A stretch of 11,154 bases of DNA. Source: Thalassiosira profunda. Its lineage: Eukaryota > Bacillariophyta > Thalassiosirophyceae > Thalassiosirales > Thalassiosiraceae. The DNA lies in assembly GCA_036939355.1 (NCBI GenBank), contig JALLAP010000936.1:1-11154 (forward strand). The letters are read 5' to 3'. The translations under genes and the position numbers were made by a program. Shown piece by piece: positions 1 through 6,737 of this stretch; within the stretch, counting starts at the first letter, position 1; every line of letters begins with the position of its first letter. The notes beneath the pieces were generated by a model. The model saw nothing but the letters and a program-made list of their open reading frames with translations, had not been told where the DNA came from and did not search any database.

Positions 1-113
1 AGGCGGCGTTGAAGCACCTGCTGAATTTGGGGAAGGAGTGCAACGATTTGGAGCCCGACGTGCCCGAGCACGTGGAGGAATTCTTTCCGGGGGCGGACGA
101 TTGGGAGAATTAG
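1..113 (+). CDS. 3' end of an unidentified protein-coding gene (5' truncated by window)
   Basis: An open frame enters from the left edge (first full codon at 3) and ends at a TAG at 111-113, giving 36 visible residues. They form a helical start (ALKHLLNLGKEC) followed by an acidic tail ending in PGADDWEN. The codon and residue mix (Leu/Lys/Glu helix, acidic C-terminus, GC-rich third positions) is that of a real coding sequence rather than of chance GC-rich DNA. I do not recognise the family from this fragment. It is convergent with the large membrane glycoprotein gene, whose stop lies about 540 bases away. Confidence 0.6.
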   Translation, partial: AALKHLLNLGKECNDLEPDVPEHVEEFFPGADDWEN

Positions 114-656
114 AGGGAGGGGATGCTATGTAGGTGGGGAGGGCCGGGGGGAGATGCCCTCGACCGAAACTGTGGGGGAAACAGGGTTGGATGATGGGGG
201 GCGGGAAGCGCCACACAAATAATTTGTGAGGGAGATACCCAGGCCTCCAAGACATACTGCCCCGCCCCACCACACCCTCCAGCTTTGTAAACTATGAACA
301 TATTTCAACACAAACAATTGTGGCGCGGCAGCTGCTGCCTACGCCGGCCTTGTTGTTTGGTCAGACTAGAACTATTTTCATAATAGCTCCACCTTAGTTT
401 ATGTCAGGCTGGACTTTTGGCGGGGCGAAAGGGGGACGAAGATCGCAACTTTCTTCAGAGATAGCGGCAGTTCAGGGTTAGGCAGCTACTGCGTAGGCAG
501 GACACACAGCAAGCCTCTGAAGGTGACTAGAGCCCTGCAGCCTGCAGCCCTGGGAAGCAGTGCTGGATTCCACTGGTTTTGCCCAATTCCCATGAGCTTA
601 CAACTGAGCCTACTTCTTCATAACTGATTGAGATGATACATACCTAGCTTATCTTC
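114..656. other. Convergent intergenic region, no gene seen
   Basis: This stretch separates two converging genes and should hold both 3' untranslated regions. The short open frames here are low in complexity (Pro/Ser/His-rich) and match no protein I know. A short direct repeat of CTGCAGCC lies near 535-550. TGTAA pentamers occur at 286-290 (plus) and 599-603 (minus); they could be polyadenylation-type signals but are too short to prove. No tRNA-like or strong hairpin structure was seen. Confidence 0.5.
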
Positions 657-3600
657 TCAGGCACCTGGTGTAATGCTCGATGCCGTAACTGTCGCATTTG
701 TGTTGGGGATGCCATAGACTTCGCTGTAGACGAGCATCTCGGCCAAGGACAAGGCCCCAAAAACGTTCTTCTGCACCCGCACAAACCGTCCCTTCACCGG
801 CGGATCGAACGATACGTGGAACTCTTTCAACCCATTGACGATTGGTCGTGCCGCAAGGATCTTGCCCGAGCTTTTCAGTATCTGCACCTCGGCGTCGTTC
901 AGCTTGTCCCGGCAACAGTCGTCCCACCGGTTCATAATCAGGACGTGGCCAACCTCGAGCGGTTGGCCCAAGTCCACCTGCCACCACGGGCTTTCCTCTG
1001 GGCAGGTGTGGGCGATCGATTTGGCGCCCATGTACGGGCTTCTTCCACCATCGATCGCCCGCTCCGCCGTGGCGCCGAAGCAAGTGCTCGATTGGGAGGC
1101 CATGCCGTAGAGGGCCCAGTTGACAGCATCCCTGGGGATGCGGCTGGGTTTGGGAGTGTCCTCTAGCATCAACTTGTCATCTGTTGAATTCGCATTCACT
1201 GGGATTGTTTCGTTCAGGTCCGTTAAATTCGCATCCCCAAGTGTTGTTGTGTTGACATCTTTTGTTGTCTCATTAGAAGCCTCCGTGGCCTCAGGCATGA
1301 CAATTATAGCAGCCGGAGGGAGCAAGACCTTGTCTATGACTTGAATGACCCCGTTGCACGCAACGATGTCTGCCTCGGCCACGTTGGCACCGTCGATCGT
1401 CATCGCGCCGGCATCAGACACCGTCACAGCAACATAGTCGCCGCTGAGCGTTTCGACTTCGCTGGTCTCGAGGAACGAGCTTAGATAATTCGCTGCAATC
1501 ACGTGGAACTTGAGAACCTCGCCGAGCGAGACGGGATCGTCGAGGAGCGCCTCGACCGTTCCCTCGGGAAGGGCCGCGAACGCCTCGTTCGTGGGGGCAA
1601 AGACAGTGAGGGGTCCCTCTCCAGAGAGGGCGTCCACAAGACTGGCGGCAGTGAGGGCCGCGACGAGGGTGGAGAAGCGCTCGTCGGAGACGGCAATGTC
1701 AACGATGCTGGCGCAGCTAGCCTCTGTAGTCTCGTTCGTCGCAGCAGGAAGGGTCGCCGGGGTTGTTGTGATGGCATCGGTTGCGTTCGCGTCCACCGGA
1801 GTTGTTATGTTGGCATCGGTTGTATTTGCGTCCACCGAGGTTGTTTCATTGACCTCGTTGGCCGCGAGCGTCTCGTTAGAGGGAGCATTGGCCTGCGTCG
1901 CATTATGCGACGTAGCGTCAGTCCAATTGGCCGCGAGAGTGTCGTTGGACGACATGACGTCGCTGGAGTTTGCGCCAATCGTCGCGTTGGAATAGACGGA
2001 TTCGTCGGCTGTACTGTTGAACTCAGTTCCATTCGTCTCGCTGAAGCCCAATGCCCAGCTGGAATTGTCAGCGGTGGAGTTGGGTCCCCAAACAACCACA
2101 GTCGTCCCGTTGTCGACGCCCGTGGCCGGGCAGCAGTCCAACTCGATGACTGCTCTGTTCGCGCACTCGAACGAATCCTCATCGAATTGCGCGTGATACG
2201 TAATGCTCTCTTGGCAGCTCGCAGCGAGAGCCTCCGCCACAGTCTCATTGTAGTCGCCCGCTTCGAGGAGGGACGCCGCGTCCACGCCCTGGGGGCAGAT
2301 GGAGCACAGCACCTTCACCTCGGAGGGACAGCACGTCGATTGATGGACCTCGTATTCCTCGCAACGTGCAGAGGTCTCGCCCAACGTTTGGGCCAACTCG
2401 ACCTTCTCCCGGCAGTCGCCGACGACCTCCTCGGCCTGCGTCTCGTTATACTGGCCTGACTCGAGGATAAACACCACATCCACGCCTCCGGGACAGATGG
2501 AGCAAGGTTGTTCCGCCGCGGAGGGACAGCATATGGGTTGCCACTCTTTGCCCTGCTCGCAAACGTCCGATCCCGCGTCATACGAAGCGTAGGCGTCCAT
2601 TGCGTCCTGGCATTCAAATATATCGCCCCCTGCGGCATCGATTCCATTGGGGCAGATGTAGCAGGGCGCCGTGGCGTTGGAGTCTGTTTCGTTGACACCG
2701 CTGTCCGTGGAGTTGAGGCTCGTAGCGTTGGCACCGGGATCTGCGAACTCGGAGGGACAACATATCGCTTGCCACTCTTTGCCCTGCTCGCAGACGTCCG
2801 ATCCCGCGTCGTACGACGCATATGCGTCGACAGCATCTTGACATTCGACCGCATCGCCCTCGGCCGCGTCAATTCCACCAGGACAGATCGAGCAGGGCCA
2901 GGTGGCGTTGGCGCTGGTTGCATTGAACTCTGTGACATTGGCATCGGTGGCATTCGCATTGTTTGCATTTGCATCGGTGGCATTCGCGTCGGTGGCGTTG
3001 GCACTAACACTTTCCAAAGCAGACGGACAGCAGATCTGCCGATAAATCTTGCCCTGCTCGCACACCTCCGACCCCTCAACGTAGGAGGCGTACGCGTCTA
3101 TGGCGGCCATGCATTCGGCCGGGTCGAGGTCGCCGCCCTCGATGCCGTCGGGGCAGATGGAACAGGGCTGGGTCGTGTCGACAACAGCCAAAGAGGAGGA
3201 CGGCGAAGGCGAGGAAGAGCCCTGGGGAAATTCGCCGGTGCCGAAATCCCCTTGTGGCGCCCGGGTCGGCGACGGTATCGCACCGGTGGGCGCATACGTC
3301 GTGGGTTCGTAAGAGTAGTCATCCACAACCGTTGGTAGAGGCGTGGGCCTGTCCATCGTTGGACTCCGCGACGGGCTCCCCGTCCGGGCCCTGTTCAGAG
3401 ACGCCGAGGGCGCGCCGGTGGGGACCCCCGGGAGTGCCCCGCTGCCGTTCGCGCCCTCTAGCTTTGGTCTGCTGGGCGCCACGGTCGGAGTCGAGGCGCT
3501 GCCCACCCCCTCGCTCGCCTGCAATTGACCCCCCTCCGCTCTTTTGTCGGCGGAGCTGCCCGTGGGCCCCACGGCCAAATAAACTCCTACTGCAACGGCA

Positions 3601-4988
3601 CACGCCACCAACAATCCCATCACCGCGACCATCCGCACCTTCCTCCCCTTCGACCCCTTCTCCCCAAAGATGGAAGTCGCGCACCCCCCAAACCGCCCCC
3701 TCCTGCGGGGAATGCCCCGCTCCAACCCCCCAGACTCGTCGGCGAGCAATTCCTGCATGGAGGCGTAGTGCTCGCCGGACTCCTCGTCGTCCGGATCGAC
3801 GTCGTCCCTGCCGCCCAAACCGGCGCCCCCGTGGTGGGTCCCGCTCGACCGCGTCTTGTACGTTCGAATGGGCATCTCGTCCTGGTCCGCCGCCTCGAAC
3901 AGCGGCGATGTGGTATTGTAGGTGGTTCCGTTTCCTCGCTCGACGTCCGCCTCGCCGGTGGCCACCAAGCCTCCCCCGTTGCCGTCCATCATTTCCATGA
4001 ACTGTTGGCGTTCTTCCGGCTTGGAGAGGTTGAAGTACGGCTTGCCTTGTTTCCTTTGCTGGTTTGGCGCTGCAGTGTTGCCCGCCGGCCTCGTATCGTC
4101 GCTGCTAGCGGTGGCAGCAGTGAACGCCGATCCGGACAGGATGCCCCGACTCGCAGCGAGCGCCTTGTCCCTGGCCGTGCTGCCGTCTGCCTCTGCATCG
4201 TCCGCATTAAAGTTGACATTTCTTTTGACGAAGCTTCCCCCCTGGGCGTCCGTCGAGTCGGGCACGGAACCCGGCGACCCGTCCTTGCTCCCCTTCGCCC
4301 CGAGGCTTTGCAGGGAGCCGCCGAGGTTACTACCGGACTGGGCGGAGTGCCACTCCTCAATGTCCTGCGGCGTGAGCGGTCCGGCATTGTCTTCGCTTTC
4401 GAGGTCGTCATCGTCGGATTTCACGCTGCCGAAGGGCCCGGCGCGGTTGGCTGGCATTTTCTTCGCCTCCGATCTGACCGAGCTGTGATTTTTCGCCTCG
4501 GCCGGAGATCCCTCGGTCCGGCTGCCCCCCTGGGCGGTGCCCTGCCCCGCCGCCAATAACGTTCGATGCTCCTCGCTCTCGCCGCTCCTTCCGCTCCGTT
4601 TGCTCCCATTGTCCTCGCTGCGGACGCTGCCATTCTTGACGGCCGTGGGCCGGAAGCCGGGGCTCCCCTCGCTGGAATTTAGTGAATGGGCGCTGTCGTC
4701 CAACAAGGGATTACCGTCGCTGATGCGGCCGCTGTGCAGGCTCCCGCCGCTGCGCCCGCTGTAGTCGAAAGTCCCCTCCTCACCTCCGCCGCCGCCTCTG
4801 CTTGCGCTCCTACCACTGCGATCGGCCCCGCTGCCAGCCTCATCGGCCTCGTCCGCGTCCGCGCCGAAAAAGCGCGCCGACTCGCTCGCCCCCCGCACTG
4901 CGAAGTCGGCGCGGGGCACTTCCGTGGAGGACCCTTTCGATCGCTCGCGGCGCAGGGCCCGCCGGGTGGGGGGATCGACGCTGGTCAT
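657..4988 (-). CDS. Type II membrane glycoprotein with five Cys-rich repeats, FAS1 and F-type lectin-like domains
   Basis: Single-exon gene of 1443 codons. The open frame extends upstream of 4988, but the first ATG is at 4988 with G at -3; the more upstream candidate is only a GTG. Residues 1-450 are disordered, Ser/Gly/acidic-rich and probably cytosolic, with three similar S-V-R/K-S-E/D motifs. A membrane helix lies at about 451-473 after a basic run (KGSKGRKVR), which predicts type II topology. A Pro/Thr/Ser linker follows to about 605, then five cysteine repeats (609-953), a sequon-rich linker, a FAS1 domain at about 1091-1224 (TVFAPTNEAF and VIQVIDKVLLP boxes) and an F-type lectin-like domain at about 1288-1423 (SPWWQVDLG, NRWDDCC). 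FAS1 domains serve cell adhesion and F-type lectins bind fucose, so a cell-surface or wall adhesion/recognition role is inferred. More than 30 N-x-S/T sequons support a secreted ectodomain. Confidence 0.88.
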   Translation of the reverse strand: MTSVDPPTRRALRRERSKGSSTEVPRADFAVRGASESARFFGADADEADEAGSGADRSGRSASRGGGGGEEGTFDYSGRSGGSLHSGRISDGNPLLDDSAHSLNSSEGSPGFRPTAVKNGSVRSEDNGSKRSGRSGESEEHRTLLAAGQGTAQGGSRTEGSPAEAKNHSSVRSEAKKMPANRAGPFGSVKSDDDDLESEDNAGPLTPQDIEEWHSAQSGSNLGGSLQSLGAKGSKDGSPGSVPDSTDAQGGSFVKRNVNFNADDAEADGSTARDKALAASRGILSGSAFTAATASSDDTRPAGNTAAPNQQRKQGKPYFNLSKPEERQQFMEMMDGNGGGLVATGEADVERGNGTTYNTTSPLFEAADQDEMPIRTYKTRSSGTHHGGAGLGGRDDVDPDDEESGEHYASMQELLADESGGLERGIPRRRGRFGGCATSIFGEKGSKGRKVRMVAVMGLLVACAVAVGVYLAVGPTGSSADKRAEGGQLQASEGVGSASTPTVAPSRPKLEGANGSGALPGVPTGAPSASLNRARTGSPSRSPTMDRPTPLPTVVDDYSYEPTTYAPTGAIPSPTRAPQGDFGTGEFPQGSSSPSPSSSLAVVDTTQPCSICPDGIEGGDLDPAECMAAIDAYASYVEGSEVCEQGKIYRQICCPSALESVSANATDANATDANANNANATDANVTEFNATSANATWPCSICPGGIDAAEGDAVECQDAVDAYASYDAGSDVCEQGKEWQAICCPSEFADPGANATSLNSTDSGVNETDSNATAPCYICPNGIDAAGGDIFECQDAMDAYASYDAGSDVCEQGKEWQPICCPSAAEQPCSICPGGVDVVFILESGQYNETQAEEVVGDCREKVELAQTLGETSARCEEYEVHQSTCCPSEVKVLCSICPQGVDAASLLEAGDYNETVAEALAASCQESITYHAQFDEDSFECANRAVIELDCCPATGVDNGTTVVVWGPNSTADNSSWALGFSETNGTEFNSTADESVYSNATIGANSSDVMSSNDTLAANWTDATSHNATQANAPSNETLAANEVNETTSVDANTTDANITTPVDANATDAITTTPATLPAATNETTEASCASIVDIAVSDERFSTLVAALTAASLVDALSGEGPLTVFAPTNEAFAALPEGTVEALLDDPVSLGEVLKFHVIAANYLSSFLETSEVETLSGDYVAVTVSDAGAMTIDGANVAEADIVACNGVIQVIDKVLLPPAAIIVMPEATEASNETTKDVNTTTLGDANLTDLNETIPVNANSTDDKLMLEDTPKPSRIPRDAVNWALYGMASQSSTCFGATAERAIDGGRSPYMGAKSIAHTCPEESPWWQVDLGQPLEVGHVLIMNRWDDCCRDKLNDAEVQILKSSGKILAARPIVNGLKEFHVSFDPPVKGRFVRVQKNVFGALSLAEMLVYSEVYGIPNTNATVTASSITPGA
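720..1127 (-). other. F-type lectin (fucolectin-like) domain within the membrane glycoprotein
   Basis: This segment encodes residues about 1288-1423. It shows the F5/8C-like jelly-roll signature (N-W-A-L-Y-G, ASQSST, AIDGG, WWQVDLG) together with H1327, then exactly 26 residues, R1354-x-D1356 and the vicinal cysteine pair C1358-C1359. This resembles the eel fucolectin/tachylectin-4 motif H-x26-R-x-D-x4-R/K. One residue is inserted before the Cys pair, so the final basic residue (K1362) lies one position late. The fold call is fairly secure; fucose binding is not. Confidence 0.72.
1317..1718 (-). other. FAS1 (fasciclin) domain within the membrane glycoprotein
   Basis: This segment encodes residues about 1091-1224. 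The hallmark H1 box (L-T-V-F-A-P-T-N-E-A-F), the central K-F-H-V-I motif corresponding to the conserved YH region, and the H2 box (N-G-V-I-Q-V-I-D-K-V-L-L-P) appear in order and at normal spacing. One copy only. FAS1 domains occur in secreted and membrane-tethered adhesion proteins. Confidence 0.9.
1758..1835 (-). repeat. 39-bp tandem duplication encoding a 13-residue sequon unit
   Basis: Two adjacent 39-base copies encode VDANTTDANITTP and VDANATDAITTTP, just N-terminal of the FAS1 domain. The GGCATCGGTTG core recurs at 1773 and 1812, exactly 39 bases apart. The unit length is a multiple of three, so the duplication keeps the frame and adds sequons. Confidence 0.75.
2130..3164 (-). repeat. 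Array of five six-cysteine repeats in two length classes
   Basis: Five in-frame modules begin with C-S/Y-I-C-P and end with C-C-P. The cysteine spacing is strikingly regular. Repeats 1-3 are C-x2-C-x13-C-x16-C-x9-C-C. Repeats 4-5 are C-x2-C-x26-C-x16-C-x9-C-C, the 13 extra residues in the first long loop carrying a Y-N-E-T sequon in both. Coordinates are about 3027-3164, 2757-2894, 2526-2663, 2328-2504 and 2130-2306. Repeats 2 and 3 share long near-identical nucleotide stretches. Similar C-S-I-C-P-x-G modules are, to my knowledge, a recurrent extracellular motif in diatoms and relatives; their function is unknown to me. Confidence 0.85.
2937..2999 (-). repeat. In-frame minisatellite encoding Asn-Ala-Thr sequon linker
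   Basis: Between cysteine repeats 1 and 2 the DNA repeats a unit of about 12-15 bases based on GCATCGGTGGCATTCGC, encoding copies of N-A-T-D-A. Several copies are functional N-glycosylation sequons, so copy-number change here would change glycan density on the linker. Confidence 0.7.
3570..3638 (-). other. Transmembrane helix (signal anchor) of the membrane glycoprotein
   Basis: Residues about 451-473 read V-R-M-V-A-V-M-G-L-L-V-A-C-A-V-A-V-G-V-Y, a single hydrophobic span flanked by a Lys/Arg-rich stretch on the N-terminal side and a neutral Gly/Ser/Thr linker on the other. By the positive-inside rule the N-terminus is cytosolic and the repeats are outside. No N-terminal signal peptide is visible. 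Confidence 0.85.
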
Positions 4989-5550
4989 GTCGATTTGCAA
5001 TGGGCGACTAAGAGGGCGCTGCAGAGTCGAGAGACACGTGAACGTAGTGTGTGTCCCCGATTTTGCAACCAGAGCCACTGCGACGCGCGGGTCGAACGAG
5101 GAGAGACTGACGCGCCGCGCTCGATACTGGGGAAGGAGCGGCCGTGCTCTCCGACCACCGCCACAGACTCCAACCGTGCCGCGCCCACCGGATTCGCCTC
5201 GCCTTCCTCCTCACAGCCTCATTAGCCCGCTCGCCAAGCAACCTACATAGGTAGACGGACCTCTCGCCCTTGCCAAACTTAAACTTTTGTCACTTCGGGG
5301 TTTCCCTTGGAGGTCACTCCTTCGCTGGGAAGATTCTGTGTTTCTCCGCGGCCAGCGCTTCGTTCTTCGTTCCTCTCCTCTCATCTCCTCCTCTCCCCCC
5401 GCCCTCTTCTAGCATATCTCCTATTCACCTCCGTCGTGCTCCGAGATTGGTGTTCAGCCAAAGAGTTGTGGGAGTGAAGCATTGTATGGCATCATGGCTA
5501 GCTCGTTACATGGGCGCTTCTTGCGGGCAGGACACGGAAAGTTGCATCAA
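4989..5550. promoter_or_regulatory. Upstream region of the membrane glycoprotein gene and 3' region of the lumen-protein gene
   Basis: This gap separates two minus-strand genes, so it should carry the 3' untranslated region of the lumen-protein gene (near 5550) and the promoter and leader of the glycoprotein gene (near 4989). Visible elements are a CACGTG at 5035-5040, a pyrimidine-rich plus-strand tract at about 5360-5412 (purine-rich on the gene strand), and a TGTAA on the minus strand at 5506-5510, some 40 bases past the lumen-gene stop. The plus-strand open frames here have no ATG-supported, domain-bearing product. No transcription start can be fixed from sequence. Confidence 0.4.
5035..5040. 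promoter_or_regulatory. CACGTG (G-box/E-box) upstream of the glycoprotein gene
   Basis: A perfect CACGTG core lies 47 bases upstream of the ATG at 4988. Such cores bind bHLH or bZIP factors in many eukaryotes. A six-base motif is expected by chance in GC-rich DNA and it may lie in the leader rather than the promoter, so this is weak. Confidence 0.2.
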
Positions 5551-6634
5551 TCAGCCTGCCTGCTCTCTCTTGAGCACCTCCAACGCCTCTCGCACGTCCT
5601 CGTCGGGAATAAAGCTAAACCACTTGTCGATCGCCGCCTGCGCCTCCCGCAACAGCCCCACGAGTTCCGACGCATCCTCGAAGCCATACTTTTTCTGATA
5701 GACAAACTCCGCCCGCGCATCGTCCAGCGCCGTCTGCACCGCGTTACGATACAAATCCCGCGCGTCCAAGTCGCTCCGTATGACCTCCGTCGCCGTCGGC
5801 AATTTGTCCTCGCGTATCAGCCGGCTCTTCTCGTCCCTCGACCCGCTGTACACGTACTTCGTCGGATTGAAGTTCAGGTTGGTCTGGGAGAACGGAGTGA
5901 GATGCGCGTCAAGCAGCAAGCCGCTGCAAGGGATCGCACACTCACTGTGTATATGTTCAGCGCCCGCCGGACCTCGCTGGCGTCCTCCCGCGCCCGTTCG
6001 GCGCGCACGAGGCGGTTCCACTGTCGCCGTTCTCCCATCAGCTCGCCCACCTCGAACAATTGGGGGGCGAGGCCGACGTCGATCGATCGTTGTTGCCGCT
6101 CGCGCTGCTTTTTTTGCTGGGCGGCCACCTCTCCGACTAAGGGCGGGAGGGTGTACGGATCGCCTCGCGTAACTGTGGGATCGCTCGCTCTTACAAATGG
6201 AGGTGGCGTCAATAGCAGGTTCTCCAGCGCGTCTATTGCATCGTCTCCCTTTTGTTTTGCGTCCTCTCCTGTCTCGCCCATCAGCTGTTTGAGTTGCTCG
6301 GCAGCGGCCAACGATTGATAGATGTAGGTCCCTACTCGTGCCGCCGGCAAGAGATATTCGAGCGGCGCCGACGGCCGCGGCGACGAGTTTCCCTCCTTTG
6401 ATACCCCCATCGGCCGCGCCAGGTAGAGCTCAGAGGATGCATCACTGCCTTCGCTCGCATCTGTGCCGCAGCCGGCGGCGTCGGAGGAGCGACCAGGACG
6501 GAGGCGGCGCCGCACGACGCGCTGCCCAGGAAGGCGCGGCGGGTGCCGTCGCAGGCCAATAGGAGGAAGGAGGGGGGCCACATGGAGCGAGAGGTGATGG
6601 GATGGGAGCGTGTGCATGTGATGCATGGGTGCAT
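5551..6634 (-). CDS. Putative thylakoid-lumen protein with twin-arginine signal (spliced, three proposed exons)
   Basis: Proposed exons are 6634-6446, 6395-5946 and 5883-5551, giving 323 residues ending at TGA 5551-5553. Exon 1 encodes a twin-arginine type transfer signal: T-R-R-A-F-L-G (R32, R33), an Ala/Val-rich core and P-A-A-A before a likely cleavage site near residue 57. The mature part is highly charged and mostly helical, with E-Y-L-L-P-A-A-R-V-G near its start and a conserved-looking T-N-L-N-F-N-P-T-K-Y-V-Y across the second splice junction. I do not recognise a named family; a small helical lumen protein associated with photosystem II or thylakoid biogenesis would fit. The upstream part of the presequence may be incomplete, because an alga with a secondary plastid would also need an ER signal peptide. 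Alternative: no first intron, with a start at 6626 in the exon 2 frame, but that N-terminus lacks a targeting signal. Confidence 0.65.
5884..5945 (-). other. 62-nt spliceosomal intron in the lumen-protein gene
   Basis: The donor reads ACA|GTGAGT and the acceptor TTCTCCCAG|ACC, both close to consensus. Removing 62 bases joins two different reading frames at a codon boundary, so that R-A-L-N-I-Y-T is followed by T-N-L-N-F-N-P-T. Without splicing, the upstream frame ends at a stop just past the acceptor and the downstream frame has a non-protein-like leader. Confidence 0.85.
6396..6445 (-). other. Proposed short intron (50 or 53 nt) after the twin-arginine signal
   Basis: The twin-arginine signal (6634-6446) and the mature domain lie in different frames, so an intron or sequence error must separate them. 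A donor GCA|GTGATG at 6445, resembling the ACA|GTGAGT of the other intron, and an acceptor AAAG| at 6396 (or GAG| at 6393) restore the frame, joining ...Q-M-R-A-K-A to (E)-G-N-S-S-P-R-P. Both lengths are 2 modulo 3 as required. The acceptor lacks a good pyrimidine tract, so this is the best available model, not a certain one. Confidence 0.4.
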
Positions 6635-6737
6635 AGTACTACGCCTACCTGTAAGTACTTACGCAAAGATATTTTCCGCCAAATCCGCTGAATCCGGCGG
6701 CTTGAAGTGCAAGTTGCAAGTCGATGCCGACGTACGG
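6635..6737. promoter_or_regulatory. 103-bp divergent promoter region between lumen-protein and phosphatase genes
   Basis: The proposed starts of the minus-strand lumen gene (6634) and the plus-strand phosphatase (6738) are only about 100 bases apart, so transcription must be driven from a shared short region or from within one of the coding sequences. The interval is locally AT-richer than its surroundings and contains the perfect 12-bp palindrome at 6651-6662 and a second palindrome, TAGTACTA, at 6634-6641. Confidence 0.45.
6651..6662. promoter_or_regulatory. Perfect 12-bp palindrome GTAAGTACTTAC
   Basis: The sequence is identical on both strands and lies near the middle of the divergent intergenic region; an AGTACT core also occurs in TAGTACTA 15 bases away. 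This suits a homodimeric DNA-binding protein. It also reads GTAAGT, a consensus splice donor, on both strands, so a leader intron in either gene is an alternative explanation. Confidence 0.35.

Noticed and set aside
286..603. TGTAA pentamers as green-algal type polyadenylation signals
   Set aside because: They occur past some stops (286-290, 599-603, also 5506-5510) but are missing after others, and five bases are expected by chance; they cannot support a lineage call.
1503..2459. 318-codon open frame on the plus strand opposite the glycoprotein gene
   Set aside because: It runs antisense to the cysteine repeats and FAS1 domain; its Val/Arg/Gly-rich product simply mirrors their codons. GC-rich coding DNA commonly leaves the opposite strand open.
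3525..4559. 344-codon open frame on the plus strand
   Set aside because: Antisense to the Ser/Gly-rich tail and membrane helix; the Pro/Arg/Leu-rich product has no domain and the frame does not begin with a well-supported ATG.
4989..5078. Start of the glycoprotein 30 codons upstream at 5078
   Set aside because: The codon there is GTG, not ATG. The first in-frame ATG with a favourable context is at 4988.
5270..5698. 142-codon plus-strand frame between the glycoprotein and lumen-protein genes
   Set aside because: It has no ATG at its start, crosses a pyrimidine-rich tract that creates Ser/Pro runs, and ends antisense to the last exon of the lumen-protein gene.
6429..6445. 17-nt intron (GTGATG...TGAG) between the twin-arginine signal and the mature domain
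   Set aside because: It fits the phase, but 17 nt is far below the usual spliceosomal intron length; the 50-53 nt alternative from the same donor is more credible.
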